Below are positions 58,301-64,000 of a DNA stretch of 64,000 nt, piece after piece. The stretch's first letter is position 1. Every line of letters starts with the position of its first letter. Made by a program: the position numbers and the translations under genes. A model generated the notes under the pieces. The model had not been told where the DNA came from. It did no database searches and worked only from the letters and a program-made list of their open reading frames with translations. The DNA comes from Micropterix aruncella (taxonomy: Eukaryota; Arthropoda; Insecta; Lepidoptera; Micropterigidae), in NCBI GenBank assembly GCA_944548615.1, contig OX155972.1, forward strand, positions 10,165,161 to 10,229,160, given 5' to 3'.

Positions 58301-61300
58301 TTTGTGAAATTAGGTCTGACCGAACACAAAAACGACTACTACGCAAATACTATCTGGCGTATTATTATGAAACCTGCACTATTTTAAAGATAATTAAATT
58401 ATCTATTTTTTTATCTACGAATTTTTTCGAATAATCTGGTTTTTTTTCTTTATCGAAAAAAAAAATCGTGCGCGGCGCTCTATCGGAAGATGTTTAAATT
58501 ATTCCGAATCATTTGATTCCGCAGCCCCAAATGATTCGGAATAATTTCAACGTTTTCCGATAGAGCGCAGTGATCTGATATCAGAAAAAAATAAAATAAA
58601 TAAATAATTATAATTGCATAAGTTGTTAAAAATGCTATGCAATAGCTTTACCGCGGCAGTCCCCGAGTGCCACACGTATTTTTTACTAGGCATAATGTGC
58701 TATAACTCTCTTAACCCGCCACTGGTGACTTATATGTCTGTGAGACCGGGTGGTTCGAAAAAGTCGAATAACTTTCTCACTAGCAATCGATTTGTGTTGT
58801 GATTTCGAGTAGCTGCTCATTGCACACCCCGCACCGTCAGTCCATTTTGCGACGATGACGCGGGCGCACGTTTCGGAGTTTTGGCGTCAACCCGGTGCGT
58901 GAGACCGGGGTCACCGACTATGTAAGTCAAAGATGATTTTTCAATTTCTAATTTTTTTGTTAGCTATTTATTTTCTTTTACTGTATTTTTTTGTGTGATT
59001 GTATTATTTCATGGTTGAGCTTTTTATAATAGGTATTTGTATGTATTTATAAATATTTGTAATAGATTTTAATAAGTTTTTATAATTATATCACCTTGTT
59101 TCAGCATGTCTTTCGAAAATAAACTTCAAGAAATGGTCGATGTTATGAGTGTGGATGGCAAAAAAACAGAAAAACGAAATAAACTTGCCACAAATGTAAG
59201 AAATATTTGTGTCTCGAACATGTAGCGCCGTCTTGCAGAGACTGTTTGGCTGTGGAGGAACAATGATTTTTGAGTGTGTTTTTTATTAGTTTTTTTGGGA
59301 GAAGTATAATCATTCTTGTTTCTTTTTATTAAGCTCCTAGTATTATAACAATATAATGGGCTGATTAAGTTAAAAAATTATATCATTGTTGGGATTTTTT
59401 TTTATTTTTAAGAAGATAGGTGAAAAACTATGTTAATTTTAAGTGTTCTAAGTTCCATAGTGAAAAGACTAATAAACGAGCCGTGATTTATGAAAATGCT
59501 TTGTTTTATTGTCAAACAAATACGTATCTTTAAAACTAAACTAACGGAAAGTAGCATGTATAGTTAATTATGTAAAAAATGAAAAAAATACGTGTGGCAC
59601 TCGGGGACTGCCGCGGTAAAGCTATTGCATAGCATTTTGAACAACTTATGCAATTATAATTATTTATTTATTTTATTTATTTTATTTTTTCTGATATCAG
59701 ATAACTGCGCTCTATCGGAAAACGTTGAAATTATTCCGAATCATTTGCGGCTGCGGTAGCAAATGATTCGGAATAATTTAAACGTCTTCTGATAGAGCGC
59801 CGCGCACGAATTTTTCATTCGATAAAGCAAAAAAACCCGGATTATTCGAAAAAATCGTAGATAAAAAGATAGATAATCAAATTATCTTTCAAATGGTGGA
59901 GGTTTCATAATAATACGCCAGATAGTATTTGCGTAGTAGTCGTTTATGTGTTCGGTTAGACCTAATTTCACAAATTAATTACACTATGTAATATAAACAA
60001 AATCTAAAATATTCAAAGCCAAGAATATTAGGAAAATGTTCTTGTTTAATACACATTTTTTTCGAATCGTAAGCAGTACTCGTTTAGACGTAATTATCAG
60101 TTTAAAATCATTAATTTTCGTTAAGAAATTTCTTCATTGGGTCGCCGCGCTGGCCTAGGCCCGCGATAAAAGCTATGCAATAGCTTAAAAACTTAGTTTG
60201 AAAATCCCGGTGCGTGAGACCGGCGTCACCAATGATGTAAGTCAAATTGACGTCACCAGTGGCGGGTTGAGAAGTCGCTTAGAGAAATGGTCGCAATGGC
60301 CTACGTTTTCAAGCTGATCCGGGGAAGAGTTGATAATCCTAGCATGCTATCGAAGGTTTGTCTCTATGTTCCGGACAATATCAAATTTCAAATTTCAAAT
60401 TATTTATTGAGTTAAAATTATGGGTACATTCAATATACAAAAGTCTTAACCTAACTAGGCTGCCGCCTGTTCCAAGGTAGACAATTTATTTTAGTTATCC
60501 TAAGAAATCTATAATATTATATTTATATAAATAATCAAAATCATACTTAATGTAACAGAAATATCTTAATTACCTAATAAAAATTCGTAAGAAAATGTCA
60601 TGAAAATTGTCAATATTATTTTATTTTAAAACATGATAAAAATTAATATATATTTATATATGTATTAAATAATATGTATTAATAATATACAAAATAAATT
60701 CACAAAAATTAAAATAAAATTACGTTTAGAAATCATCAATTTATATTACTACATATACTATTATGTTTTTATTATAAAGATTATAGAGATTCAATTATTT
60801 AATAATGTTTTCAATATCTGCATATGTACAATTTAAGAGGTAGGCACTCAAACTATTTTTAAATTTATATGATATTTTAATGTCTTTAATGTTAGGTGGT
60901 AGGCAATTATAAAATTATAATCGTGCTAGCTCTCATAATCTATTTGCGGAGCTGTCCCCGCTCACCAACCTAAATCGATGGAGTCGGCTTACCCAAACTT
61001 TGCGGCACATAAATATGCTATGCTTGACAGCGTCAGACCTTGATATTTTTACAGCGGGCCCGCATCATTTCAAGGTGTGGACATTGCGCTACTTGTTTAT
61101 GTCTGAATAAGATAAATTGTTTTCACTCTTTATGTACTGTAAGTTTGTAAGTTTTTCTATTCCTAATGCCTGTATTTTTCTTTAATGCTTATTTAAACAT
61201 GTTGTCTATGTACTTGCAAGAATTCTAATATTTGTTATATTTATGTTTATATTGCATATCAACGGATTGGTATAAACTGTTATATTGATTTGCTTATGAA

Positions 61301-62637
61301 ATAAATAAACAAATAAATGAACTGCGCGCTGGCAATAAAGTGCGCAGAGGGTTTAAGTTTACTTTCTAATGCGGAAAATAATATTATATTTTTAAATTGC
61401 GACACAGCCTCTACACTTAAAATAAATCTTGACATCGAGTATAAAAATACGATTTTTATTACTTTAGGATTTAAAATACACTTTTTCGGTTCCGCTTCGA
61501 CTCATCACCGAACGGGCATGAAGTACCAAATTCCGCAATCTCTATTTTATTATCTCTTTCAATTTAACTCAAAAATCTTTTTACGACCTAATTATTTTTT
61601 TGTATACCGATGTTTTGATGGATATTTAATGTTACATAATTGTATATAATAAAATTTCGGTGTCCTATATCGGGCACAAATATACCAATTAAATTTTTTT
61701 TTCAATTCAATTCATTTATTTCAAAAAATCTTTACAGAGTGTCGAAACTAAAACTAGGTGTTAGGCACATTTAATATTATTTACAATTTAATTCCTTCGT
61801 GATTTCATTTCCGTTCAGTTCTAAAGTTCACTTCGTAAATTATACACGTCATATACAGATATAAATTAATAACGATAGAGACAGAGTTCAATTTGTAGAT
61901 AAAAAATATAGATTCATGTTTGTTAGATTATATACGCATACTTGAACAAGTGGTATTTATAGTCTAGAAGATTATTATTAAAATTCATTATTATTAATTA
62001 TTAAAATTCATTTTTGTCATTAAAACGATTATTAAAGATTATTAAAATTAAAATATAATTAAAATTCATTTATGTCATATAATTCCTTATAAATTAGTAG
62101 CTATCTGACTTCCGAAAAGAAAACTAATATTTTATTTTTCCTACATATTAGGTCTTTTAGGTTTTGTGGCAGTTTATTAAAAAAGGACATTCCCACGTAG
62201 TTAGGGTCTCTGCGTAAAATTTCTAGGTTCGGACGAGGTAATAGTAGATTGTTCCTCGACCTAGTCAAGTGATTATGTACTTCTACAAGTTTCTTAAATT
62301 TAGATATGTCTTTAGCTACTAGTTTGATGCACTCAAATAAATATAGTGATGGCAGGGTGAGTATATTTTGATTCCTGAATGATCCACGACACGATTGAAA
62401 GCTGTCCATGTTATTTAGAATTCTTATTGCGCGTTTCTGCAGGGAGAAAATATGCTGCCTAAATTCTATGGTACATATAAATATACCTTTTTCTCTAACC
62501 ATCTGATTTTATTTATATCTATAATTATAGGGATGGCAAGACCCTAGGTTGTACTGGAATGCAACTGCCTACGAGGGCCACGACGGAATTATTTTTGAAA
62601 ACTCAGAACTCTGGACTCCACAGCTAACAGTATCCAA
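37260..62637 (+). CDS. Secreted Methyltransf_FA-domain protein fused to a Cys-loop receptor ligand-binding domain (introns included, 3' end outside window)
   Basis: Exons 37260-37341, 41659-41865, 43968-44099, 47298-47465, 50179-50378 and 62531-62637 join in frame (phases 1, 1, 1, 1, 0, 2). The first 20 residues are a signal peptide. Residues about 28-195 carry the marks of the farnesoic acid O-methyltransferase-like domain: YEIVIGGGNN, an RxxR stretch, NILSPIEYRAFWIK, EIGEEG and a GWYG end. Residues 197 onward (PPPVVNSSSRVSVTVWATQV, MGWQDPRLYWNATAYEG, SELWTP) match the start of the pentameric neurotransmitter-gated channel ligand-binding domain. The Cys-loop and membrane segments would lie beyond the window. 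Despite its name, the first domain has no proven methyltransferase chemistry in most insects; sensing or binding is an inference. An alternative last exon at 49654 gives a protein without the receptor part. Confidence 0.8.
37896..38201 (+). mobile_element. piggyBac-type MITE (family P1), complete
   Basis: CCCTTGGAGTAAATGGG ... GATACTCAAGGGG is bounded by TTAA at 37892-37895 and 38202-38205. Terminal inverted repeats (CCCTTGGAGTA against CCCCTTGAGTA) and TTAA duplication point to the piggyBac superfamily. It is 306 bp and non-coding. Confidence 0.88.
38431..38753 (+). mobile_element. piggyBac-type MITE (family P2), complete
   Basis: CCCCTCCTATCGCGGGG ... CCCAAATAGGAAGGG lies between TTAA at 38427-38430 and 38754-38757. 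It shares an inner block (GATCGTAAAAAGAATAACT, ATGATCGCATTGAAATTTGA) with family P1, so P1 and P2 are related. It contains TTGGTTAGA.../TCTAACCAA short inverted pieces. Non-coding. Confidence 0.85.
39600..39860. repeat. Diverged repeat shared with 30770-31100
   Basis: TTGAGGTTAGTTCT, CACGTGCCCGCTTTG, TTTTTACCAAACATTATTCAAA and CTCAAATAAAGC occur in both places in the same order. Class unknown. Confidence 0.55.
41659..41865 (+). CDS. Gene 2 exon 2: first half of Methyltransf_FA domain
   Basis: After the acceptor CCCACCAG it reads (M)AAHCKEHICREGYRYVTF...LEMHIAILAPKDGHIMLST and ends ..DPVYEI-G at donor GTAAGT (phase 1). The segment DGHIMLST...YEI matches the family's dAHIaLs...YEIvIGG core. 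Three Cys/His near the start (HCKEHIC) are unusual and unexplained. Confidence 0.85.
41925..43190 (-). pseudogene. R2/Hero/NeSL-like LINE: zinc-knuckle and restriction-enzyme-like endonuclease end
   Basis: A 304-codon minus-strand frame (42989-42075) shows CPLCSNTPCTARHILAGC (CCHC knuckle), GRYTYRHDKVL, then CTALRPDITLYS and ALIVELTVPWESNI, the layout of the restriction-like endonuclease at the C-terminus of site-specific or Hero-type LINEs. A related frame continues upstream to about 43190 (RVDFHKRFL). The reverse transcriptase is absent, so it is a truncated copy, but the remaining frame is open, which suggests fairly recent insertion. It lies in gene 2 intron 2 in the antisense direction. 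Confidence 0.8.
43196..43239. repeat. Perfect hairpin beside the R2-like LINE
   Basis: GTTTAAGCGCTAGCCCAAA and its exact reverse complement are separated by ATTTTG. GTTGCCCAATTTGCCCAATT repeats follow at once. It marks the 5' truncation edge of the LINE. Confidence 0.9.
43240..43705. other. Intron 2, AT-rich DNA
   Basis: Very AT-rich, nothing recognised. Confidence 0.4.
43706..43924 (-). mobile_element. Short Helitron-like element
   Basis: In reverse it reads TCCTACTAATATTATAAACG ... GGTGAAACCGCTGGGCGCAGCTAG between host A and T, 219 bp. The TC start, CTAG end and AT target fit a miniature Helitron. It ends 43 bp before exon 3 of gene 2. Confidence 0.75.
43968..44099 (+). CDS. Gene 2 exon 3: core of Methyltransf_FA domain
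   Basis: It reads (V)IGGGNNSFSELRRMRQRY...NILSPIEYRAFWIKMGI-G, donor GTATGT, phase 1. VIGG.NN and the ILS..EYR.FWI motif are the strongest family marks. The acceptor is CTTATAG. Confidence 0.88.
44270..44640 (-). pseudogene. Mariner transposase relic
   Basis: The minus strand gives an eroded mariner C-terminus with HDNV.TFISLQTSQ (from HDNARPH), then REKIKFEESVKNAFKAFIGF and PREFYSRVKE. Several stops. Related to 24300-24600. Confidence 0.8.
44722..46600 (+). pseudogene. LINE ORF2 (reverse transcriptase to C-terminus), split by a DNA transposon
   Basis: GVPQGSILGPLLFLIYTN at 44728-44781 and ISYADDTAII at 45702-45731 are the RT motifs before and at the catalytic YADD. The interruption at 44801-45694 falls between them. 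Downstream, KSWLDNSLLSHNISKTKYV and a LGVQIDCHLRWDTHI block run to 46079, where a stop/frameshift occurs. The tail continues 46150-46596 (WGGCSRTLIDKLLRAQKLIL, RHYLFIAPRAYNIVE). It is CR1/L2/Jockey-like; the RT N-terminus is missing. Confidence 0.85.
44801..45694 (+). mobile_element. Tc1/mariner-pogo type element, non-autonomous, in a LINE
   Basis: GAGTAAGGTCGGCAAATATGG at the left and CCATATTTGCCGACCTTACTG at the right are inverted and flanked by TA. Removing it plus one TA restores the LINE reading frame, so the boundaries are exact. At 45241-45350 a fragment MSPRPSSKAGTRKDGMG and, in another frame, ADMQAAISALSEKRW recall the N-terminal DNA-binding region of pogo-like transposases. No DDE domain remains. 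Confidence 0.82.
46708..46866 (+). repeat. Repeat family R, short copy
   Basis: CTCAGGGGTGCTCAAA, TTAGTCGCGTTCACAATA and CTTCGTCGGCTGGTGGGCC correspond to the end of the copy at 23240-23850. Confidence 0.6.
46875..47170 (+). mobile_element. piggyBac-type MITE (family P1), 3' truncated
   Basis: TTAA-CCCTTGGAGTAAATGGG at 46871 begins a copy nearly identical to 37896-38201. It stops after GGTCGTATCAT without the right terminal repeat or TTAA. Confidence 0.85.
47298..47465 (+). CDS. Gene 2 exon 4: end of Methyltransf_FA domain
   Basis: It reads (D)GVLEIGEEGSDIAKLTYM..DPLRINYFSFAGWYGVEAKF and ..GDMAELLP-A, donor GTATGA, phase 1. VGxxG, dP.p..i.y.gf..W is the expected end of the domain. Both 49654 and 50179 can follow in phase. 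Confidence 0.87.
47815..47960 (+). repeat. Repeat family R, fragment
   Basis: AATCGGTTGTGTCACCCCAAGACTT and TAATTCATCTAAATGTTAATATCATAA match the start of the copy near 23235-23300. Confidence 0.5.
47960..49160. repeat. (GACTTTTT)n polypyrimidine array with an embedded RTE fragment
   Basis: Degenerate GACTTTTTC / GACTTTT units fill 47960-48222 and 48660-49160. Between them, 48222-48655 is a LINE fragment. The array generates long spurious frames (Lys/Val-rich on minus, Phe/Leu/Asp-rich on plus) that are repeat artefacts. Confidence 0.9.
48222..48655 (+). pseudogene. RTE-clade LINE, ORF2 3' end
   Basis: Starting near WWLESFEMWYYRRISWTHKV the frame gives LLHTVKKRKIECLGHMLRYD and EGKRRRGRRKKSWLCN, then a TGA at 48538, followed by out-of-frame EWTG-type tail to 48635. 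It is the closest relative of 3444-3745. It is inactive. Confidence 0.85.
49180..49447 (+). repeat. Tandem repeat family S, two to three units
   Basis: Unit of about 122 bp: CAGCCATGTCATGGTGAAAC, GCTATCATAA, ACAAAATTTTGGGTCTCTGC, CCGTTGAGGAGTTCCCTC, CCAACCC.GGGT. The same family is at 478-705 and 2821-3170. Confidence 0.85.
49448..49640 (+). repeat. Repeat family R, short copy
   Basis: GGATTTCAACCACAAT, GCCATGACCAAATGATGCCTG, AATTCAGCTCAATCGGAT and CACAGACACACAG are shared with 23560-23710. It provides sequence right up to the acceptor of the short terminal exon at 49654. Confidence 0.65.
49654..49709 (+). CDS. Gene 2 alternative terminal exon (short isoform)
   Basis: A strong acceptor (CACTTTTTTTTTCAG) opens an exon that, joined to exon 4 in phase 1, reads (S)KITFDITTNRMPCLSEH and stops. 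The resulting protein has 214 residues: signal peptide plus one Methyltransf_FA domain. The same phase as exon 50179 makes the two mutually exclusive ends. Supported by splice signals and the in-frame stop only. Confidence 0.6.
49779..49784 (+). promoter_or_regulatory. Possible polyadenylation signal ATTAAA
   Basis: ATTAAA lies 70 bp after the short-isoform stop. It fits an alternative terminal exon but sits in AT-rich DNA where such hexamers are common. Confidence 0.35.
50179..50378 (+). CDS. Gene 2 exon 5: linker and start of receptor ligand-binding domain
   Basis: After AAAATTTTTAG it reads (N)SKIVEEPPLPPTLQ, a linker, then LGSPPPVVNSSSRVSVTVW and VLAAQLDVIESQLEVNMFVIM. The pattern P-x-V-x(4,6)-V-x-V and L..LD..ES.L....FV is the beta1-beta2 region of Cys-loop receptor extracellular domains. 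Phase 0 donor GTAAGA. NSSS contains a glycosylation site. Confidence 0.82.
50520..51190 (+). repeat. GC-rich family G copy
   Basis: GTCAACTACAACGGGCGAAC, then CTAGCCCGTAAGTG, GGTTATGGGTTCGAGGTAG, CTATCGCAAACCGCGG and AACCATTCCCGC follow the order of 29740-30200. Confidence 0.75.
51236..51630 (-). repeat. GC-rich family G copy, opposite orientation
   Basis: The reverse complement carries GTGTTGACCCGTGAGTGTGAC, CTCCCCCGACTGTTAGTCGG and CCAGGGGCGCCAGAGGTTTG, matching the 3' half of the copy at 1-475. The minus strand beyond (51370-51236) reads SPRGIKETAGPVWIRETDNR and SGWRVIGESYANGGLM in one frame. This frame is preserved here, but I cannot assign it. Confidence 0.7.
51690..52406 (+). mobile_element. 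Non-autonomous Helitron
   Basis: It runs A|TCTATACTAATATTATAAAGAGG to CCGCCCAACGAAGTGAGCTCGGG-TCAGCTAG|T, 717 bp, and closely resembles 35922-36652. The subterminal hairpin is kept in part. Confidence 0.88.
52827..52913. mobile_element. Very short TTAA-flanked element
   Basis: CCCTTTTACTCTCC ... GGCGTACAATGGG (87 bp) lies between TTAA at 52823-52826 and 52914-52917. CCC...GGG ends and TTAA fit a piggyBac-type MITE. The terminal repeats are otherwise poor. Confidence 0.5.
53134..53620 (-). mobile_element. Helitron with intact 3' hairpin end, 5' truncated
   Basis: In reverse it ends ..GTGAAGCGAAGCCGCGGGCGACAG-CTAG next to a host T. The body matches 8945-9657 (AGATGCACGCTA, ACCACCTAAA, TTGATTTTGATAAG). 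A GC-rich block around 53300-53360 is absent from the other copy, so it may be an insertion. Confidence 0.65.
53985..55060 (-). pseudogene. LINE 3' fragment (CR1/Jockey-like), copy 2, split by a MITE
   Basis: The minus-strand frame 54694-54455 reads HNTRRRDDVILLKVLLTE, FRYLSYKLFNQLPLSTRK and FKRFIKQKQQ, the end of ORF2. The segment matches 5490-6345 along its length. It is interrupted at TTAA by the 262-bp MITE at 54752-55013 and resumes as AACATATTCAGACGTAAAAG. Confidence 0.82.
54752..55013. mobile_element. piggyBac-type MITE (family P3)
   Basis: CCCCTAGAGCTCCGATTGGCC ... GGCCGAGGCCTGAAGGG is bounded by TTAA at 54748-54751 and 55014-55017. The inverted terminal pieces include GATTGGCCGA against TCGGCTGAGGGGCCGAGG. 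The empty site survives as a single TTAA in the paralogous LINE copy at 6330. Confidence 0.9.
55061..55904. other. Intron 5, no recognised element
   Basis: A mixed-composition stretch with a GC-richer part at 55640-55830. No gene motif. Confidence 0.4.
55905..56475 (+). repeat. Repeat family R, long copy
   Basis: It aligns with 23240-23850: GACTGATTTCATCTGAATATTT, CCCTCTCTCTCGGG, CGGTTGGGT, AATTTCAGCTTAATTGGATTAAGCG, CTCGTCGGTTGGTGGG. Confidence 0.7.
56500..56870. repeat. (TATTTATT)n low-complexity tract
   Basis: Nearly pure T/A with TTTATTATTTA units. Overlapping frames rich in Tyr, Leu, Ile and Phe are artefacts. Confidence 0.9.
57183..57500 (-). repeat. Two tandem 160-bp copies of a LINE ORF2 tail
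   Basis: GAGTTTATCACGCTGTATGTCATAAG through GTACAAAAACGTTCGCGTTC occurs twice (57183-57340, 57341-57500) with few differences. On the minus strand the unit holds FCTKTLHLPRKKLYNAF, which resembles a frameshifted LINE C-terminus (..QRHY.FLAPKLYN..). Confidence 0.7.
57501..58080. other. Intron 5, nothing recognised
   Basis: No supported element. A 62-codon frame at 57966-58154 enters the neighbouring repeat arm and lacks motifs. Confidence 0.4.
58081..58684 (+). mobile_element. Element X, copy 1 (forward)
   Basis: A 604-bp segment starting TTTTTAAGCTATTGCATAGC and ending AGTGCCACACGTATTTTTT recurs in reverse complement at 59583-60195 with few changes. Within it AAGCTATTGCATAGC at the left end is mirrored by GCTATGCAATAGCTT near the right end, so X has its own inverted subterminal repeats. 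An internal hairpin lies at 58475-58568. No coding. Confidence 0.8.
58475..58568. repeat. 40-bp-arm hairpin inside element X
   Basis: GCGCTCTATCGGAAGATG...ATTATTCCGAATCATTT pairs with AAATGATTCGGAATAAT...TTCCGATAGAGCGC across a 14-nt loop. The same hairpin, with a different loop, is kept in copy 2 at about 59707-59803. Confidence 0.88.
58715..60266 (+). mobile_element. Decayed piggyBac element carrying element X copy 2
   Basis: Left end TTAA-CCCGCCACTGGTGAC and right end GTCACCAGTGGCGGG-TTGA are inverted, with the right TTAA mutated. A second inverted motif (GTGCGTGAGACCGG.GTCACC) occurs near 58891 and 60211. Between 59120 and 59270 the plus strand reads RCYECGWQKNRKTK, stop, TCHKCKKYLCLEHVAPSCRD, the Cys-rich zinc-binding end of piggyBac transposases. 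The catalytic part is missing. Confidence 0.82.
59583..60195 (-). mobile_element. Element X, copy 2 (reverse)
   Basis: This is the reverse complement of 58081-58684. It lies inside the right part of the piggyBac, after its Cys-rich domain and before its right terminal repeat. Copy 1 lies 30 bp outside the left TTAA. Confidence 0.8.
60378..61310 (-). mobile_element. Probable LINE 3' region
   Basis: CAAATTTCAAATTTCAAATT and ATTTATTGAGTTAAAATTATGGGTAC resemble reversed 3' tails of the CR1-like LINEs at 35066 and 61697. Coding sequence cannot be recognised; the right boundary is uncertain. Confidence 0.4.
61311..61690. other. AT-rich spacer with an unassigned open frame
   Basis: A 110-codon plus-strand frame at 61317-61649 has no recognised motif, no start context and no clear splice sites. 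Left unassigned. Confidence 0.35.
61697..62502 (-). pseudogene. CR1-like LINE ORF2 3' end and 3' UTR
   Basis: The minus-strand frame 62502-62101 reads HIFSLQKRAIRILNNM, SCRGSFRNQNILTLPSLYLF, and a late SFFNKLPQNLKDL, the RT C-terminal tail. The 3' end at 61697 shares AATTCAATT..TTTATTTC.AAAAAATC with 35066. Its 5' truncation point lies within 30 bp of gene 2 exon 6. Confidence 0.85.
62531..62637 (+). CDS. Gene 2 exon 6: ligand-binding domain loop region
   Basis: It follows TATCTATAATTATAG and reads GWQDPRLYWNATAYEGHDG, then IIFENSELWTPQLTVS-AA, donor GTATGT, phase 2. W.D.RL.WN...Y.G...........LW.P is the best known signature of nicotinic-type receptor extracellular domains (loop D to loop A region). 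Phase 0 entry fits exon 5 exactly. It is the last exon in the window. Confidence 0.85.
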
Positions 62638-62984
62638 GTATGTATTGAATTTTAAATATTATAAAAAAACTGAGTAATTTATAAAGCGTGTAAAGATTTT
62701 ATTTCTTATCACTTTCGTCTTTTCGCAATTATAATATATTCGTTTCGAGGAAAAATCATTTTATCGAATCCCCAAAAAGGCGTAATCAAATAACTATATT
62801 AATCCTTCCGACAATAACATATTTCTACAGAACGCTTACACTAATACTGGGGTCTGATAAATAGTAGGCATTTTAAATAATAACTCACACAATTTACCTA
62901 TATTCTATTATGTTAACAATAAAACTGGTTCTAAGAAAATAATACATTCTGAAGGAATATATTCACTATACAGTAATAAATTTC

Positions 62985-64000
62985 AGAAAAGTACAAGAGT
63001 GTCATCTGCAAATGAGATTATGCTCCCTTTCCATTTAAGTGGCATATCACTTAAATCATTCACGTACTTCATAAACCGTAAAGGACCCAATACGCTGCCC
63101 TGCGGCACCCCATATAAAACATTTTGTTTATTACTTTCTTGATCTCCTATCGCAGTGATCTGTGACCTGTTTTTAAGGAAACTTTCGAGCCACCAGCAAA
63201 ATATCAAAAAGGTGAAGCTTTATTATTAGGATTGTGTAAGAGACAGTATCAAGGGCTTTAGACAGGTCGAGGAAAATACCAAGTACTTTTTTCTTTCCAT
63301 CAAGTTTTTTGCCAATAAATTCTGTAACCGAACTTATGGCCTCGCTTGCTCCCCGACCTTTTAAAGCCATATTGATTGTTCGATAGTAAATTCGCAGAAT
63401 CCAGGTGGTGCATTAGCCTAGATTTGGCCACTTTCTCAATCACTTTTGATACTACACTCAACAGGGAGATCGGGCATTATTTGCTAATGTCTTCTTCGTC
63501 CCCAGATTTAAATATTGGGGTGACTCTGGCATATCTGAGACACTCCGTAAAATAATCCGATTTAAAAACTCCTGTTTATGATGTGCGTAAGAAAGTCAGA
63601 AATAAAGCTGGTCACCGTTTTAAACATGGCCACTTGAATTCGATCTTGACCCGGAGCCGAATCGTCCTTGAGGTCATTTGACAGACTTCTTTGATATCGA
63701 CTGGAGTGAATTCAAAATTAAATGAAGTTTGGCTATTCGCTCGTACGTCAATGTTATCAGCTAGGGCAGACTCGGTTGTTTTTAGGTTCGACAATATGTT
63801 TACTGCCAGGTTTTGTCTATTATTGCTAAACTATTGATTTGTTTAATTAAGAATTTCAACAGGATGATCCTTTACGTATTTTATGTCTCCGTTTACATTA
63901 ATAGATGATATTTTATGAGGCTGATTTTTACCATACGCAATTTCTTTTATAATACCACACTTTTTTTTGATCATTCACTTCTTTAATATCTTTTTTATAA
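62985..64000 (-). pseudogene. LINE reverse transcriptase fragment
   Basis: On the minus strand: VNGDIKYVKDHPVEI near 63880, EFTPVDIKEVCQMTS near 63700, VLGIFLDLSKALDTVSYTIL at 63200-63290, then GVPQGSVLGPLRFMKYVNDL and ISFADDTLVLF at 62990-63110. These are RT domains in order, ending abruptly at the catalytic FADD. Frameshifts separate the pieces. The left part of the element continues beyond the window. Confidence 0.85.

Larger units (their letters stand above)
50379..62530. other. Gene 2 intron 5 (12.2 kb), densely filled with mobile DNA
   Basis: This intron has GC-rich family G copies, three Helitron pieces or copies, TTAA MITEs, LINE tails, family R, (TTTA)-rich DNA, tandem duplications and a piggyBac with flanking inverted 0.6-kb copies, listed separately. 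I see no further exon of the receptor inside it, but short exons could be missed. Confidence 0.6.

Noticed and set aside
1..64000. tRNA, rRNA, CRISPR, prokaryotic operons or integrated viral genes
   Set aside because: No cloverleaf, rRNA-like block, regular spacer array or viral replication/capsid motif was seen on reading both strands.

Overview
This window looks like eukaryotic nuclear DNA from an insect, most probably a moth or butterfly (Lepidoptera). It is AT-rich, its genes are split by multi-kilobase introns, and most of the sequence is transposable-element debris of lepidopteran character. That debris includes short Helitrons running TC...CTAG between a host A and T, TTAA-flanked piggyBac-type MITEs, RTE- and CR1/Jockey-like LINE tails, mariner relics, a hAT element and a Penelope-like element. 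I see no rRNA, tRNA, CRISPR array or bacterial-type operon. Species cannot be fixed from the sequence alone.

Two host genes can be read through, both on the + strand.

Gene 1 (6758-21850, with an extra first exon at 2563-2710) is a C-type lysozyme-like gene of five exons. The splice phases fit throughout, and the product has a signal peptide, all eight lysozyme cysteines and the catalytic Glu. The catalytic Asp is replaced by Asn, and a 31-codon tail is supplied by a separate last exon. Two homologous first exons, each coding for a signal peptide and the start of the mature protein and ending in the same phase, lie 4 kb apart, but only one set of downstream exons is visible.

Gene 2 (37260 to beyond the right-hand end) encodes a secreted or membrane-targeted protein. 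A signal-peptide exon is followed by three exons that make a farnesoic-acid-O-methyltransferase-type (Methyltransf_FA) domain. After these come two in-phase continuations. A short exon at 49654-49709 stops at once and gives a 214-residue single-domain protein. Alternatively, exons at 50179-50378 and 62531-62637 start a Cys-loop neurotransmitter-gated channel ligand-binding domain that runs off the window. I take this as one gene with two ends: a sensor or lectin-like module fused to a pentameric-receptor extracellular domain.

Layout: 1-2.5 kb, repeats and AT-rich DNA; 2.5-22 kb, lysozyme-like gene with introns holding a DNA element, LINE pieces, two Penelope-type foldbacks, a Helitron, a hAT element and a satellite split by a LINE; 22-37 kb, repeat-filled intergenic DNA including three tandem copies of a GC-rich family (28.7-30.5 kb), nested piggyBac MITEs (33.8-34.8 kb) and a Helitron inside a LINE (35-36.7 kb); 37-64 kb, gene 2. 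Its introns contain an R2/Hero-like endonuclease LINE fragment, a mariner relic, a LINE split by a pogo-like element, a (GACTTTT)n array with an embedded RTE piece, Helitrons, MITEs, and a piggyBac with two inverted copies of a 0.6 kb element. All exon calls come from reading frames, splice consensus and recalled family motifs. No alignment or database search was run.
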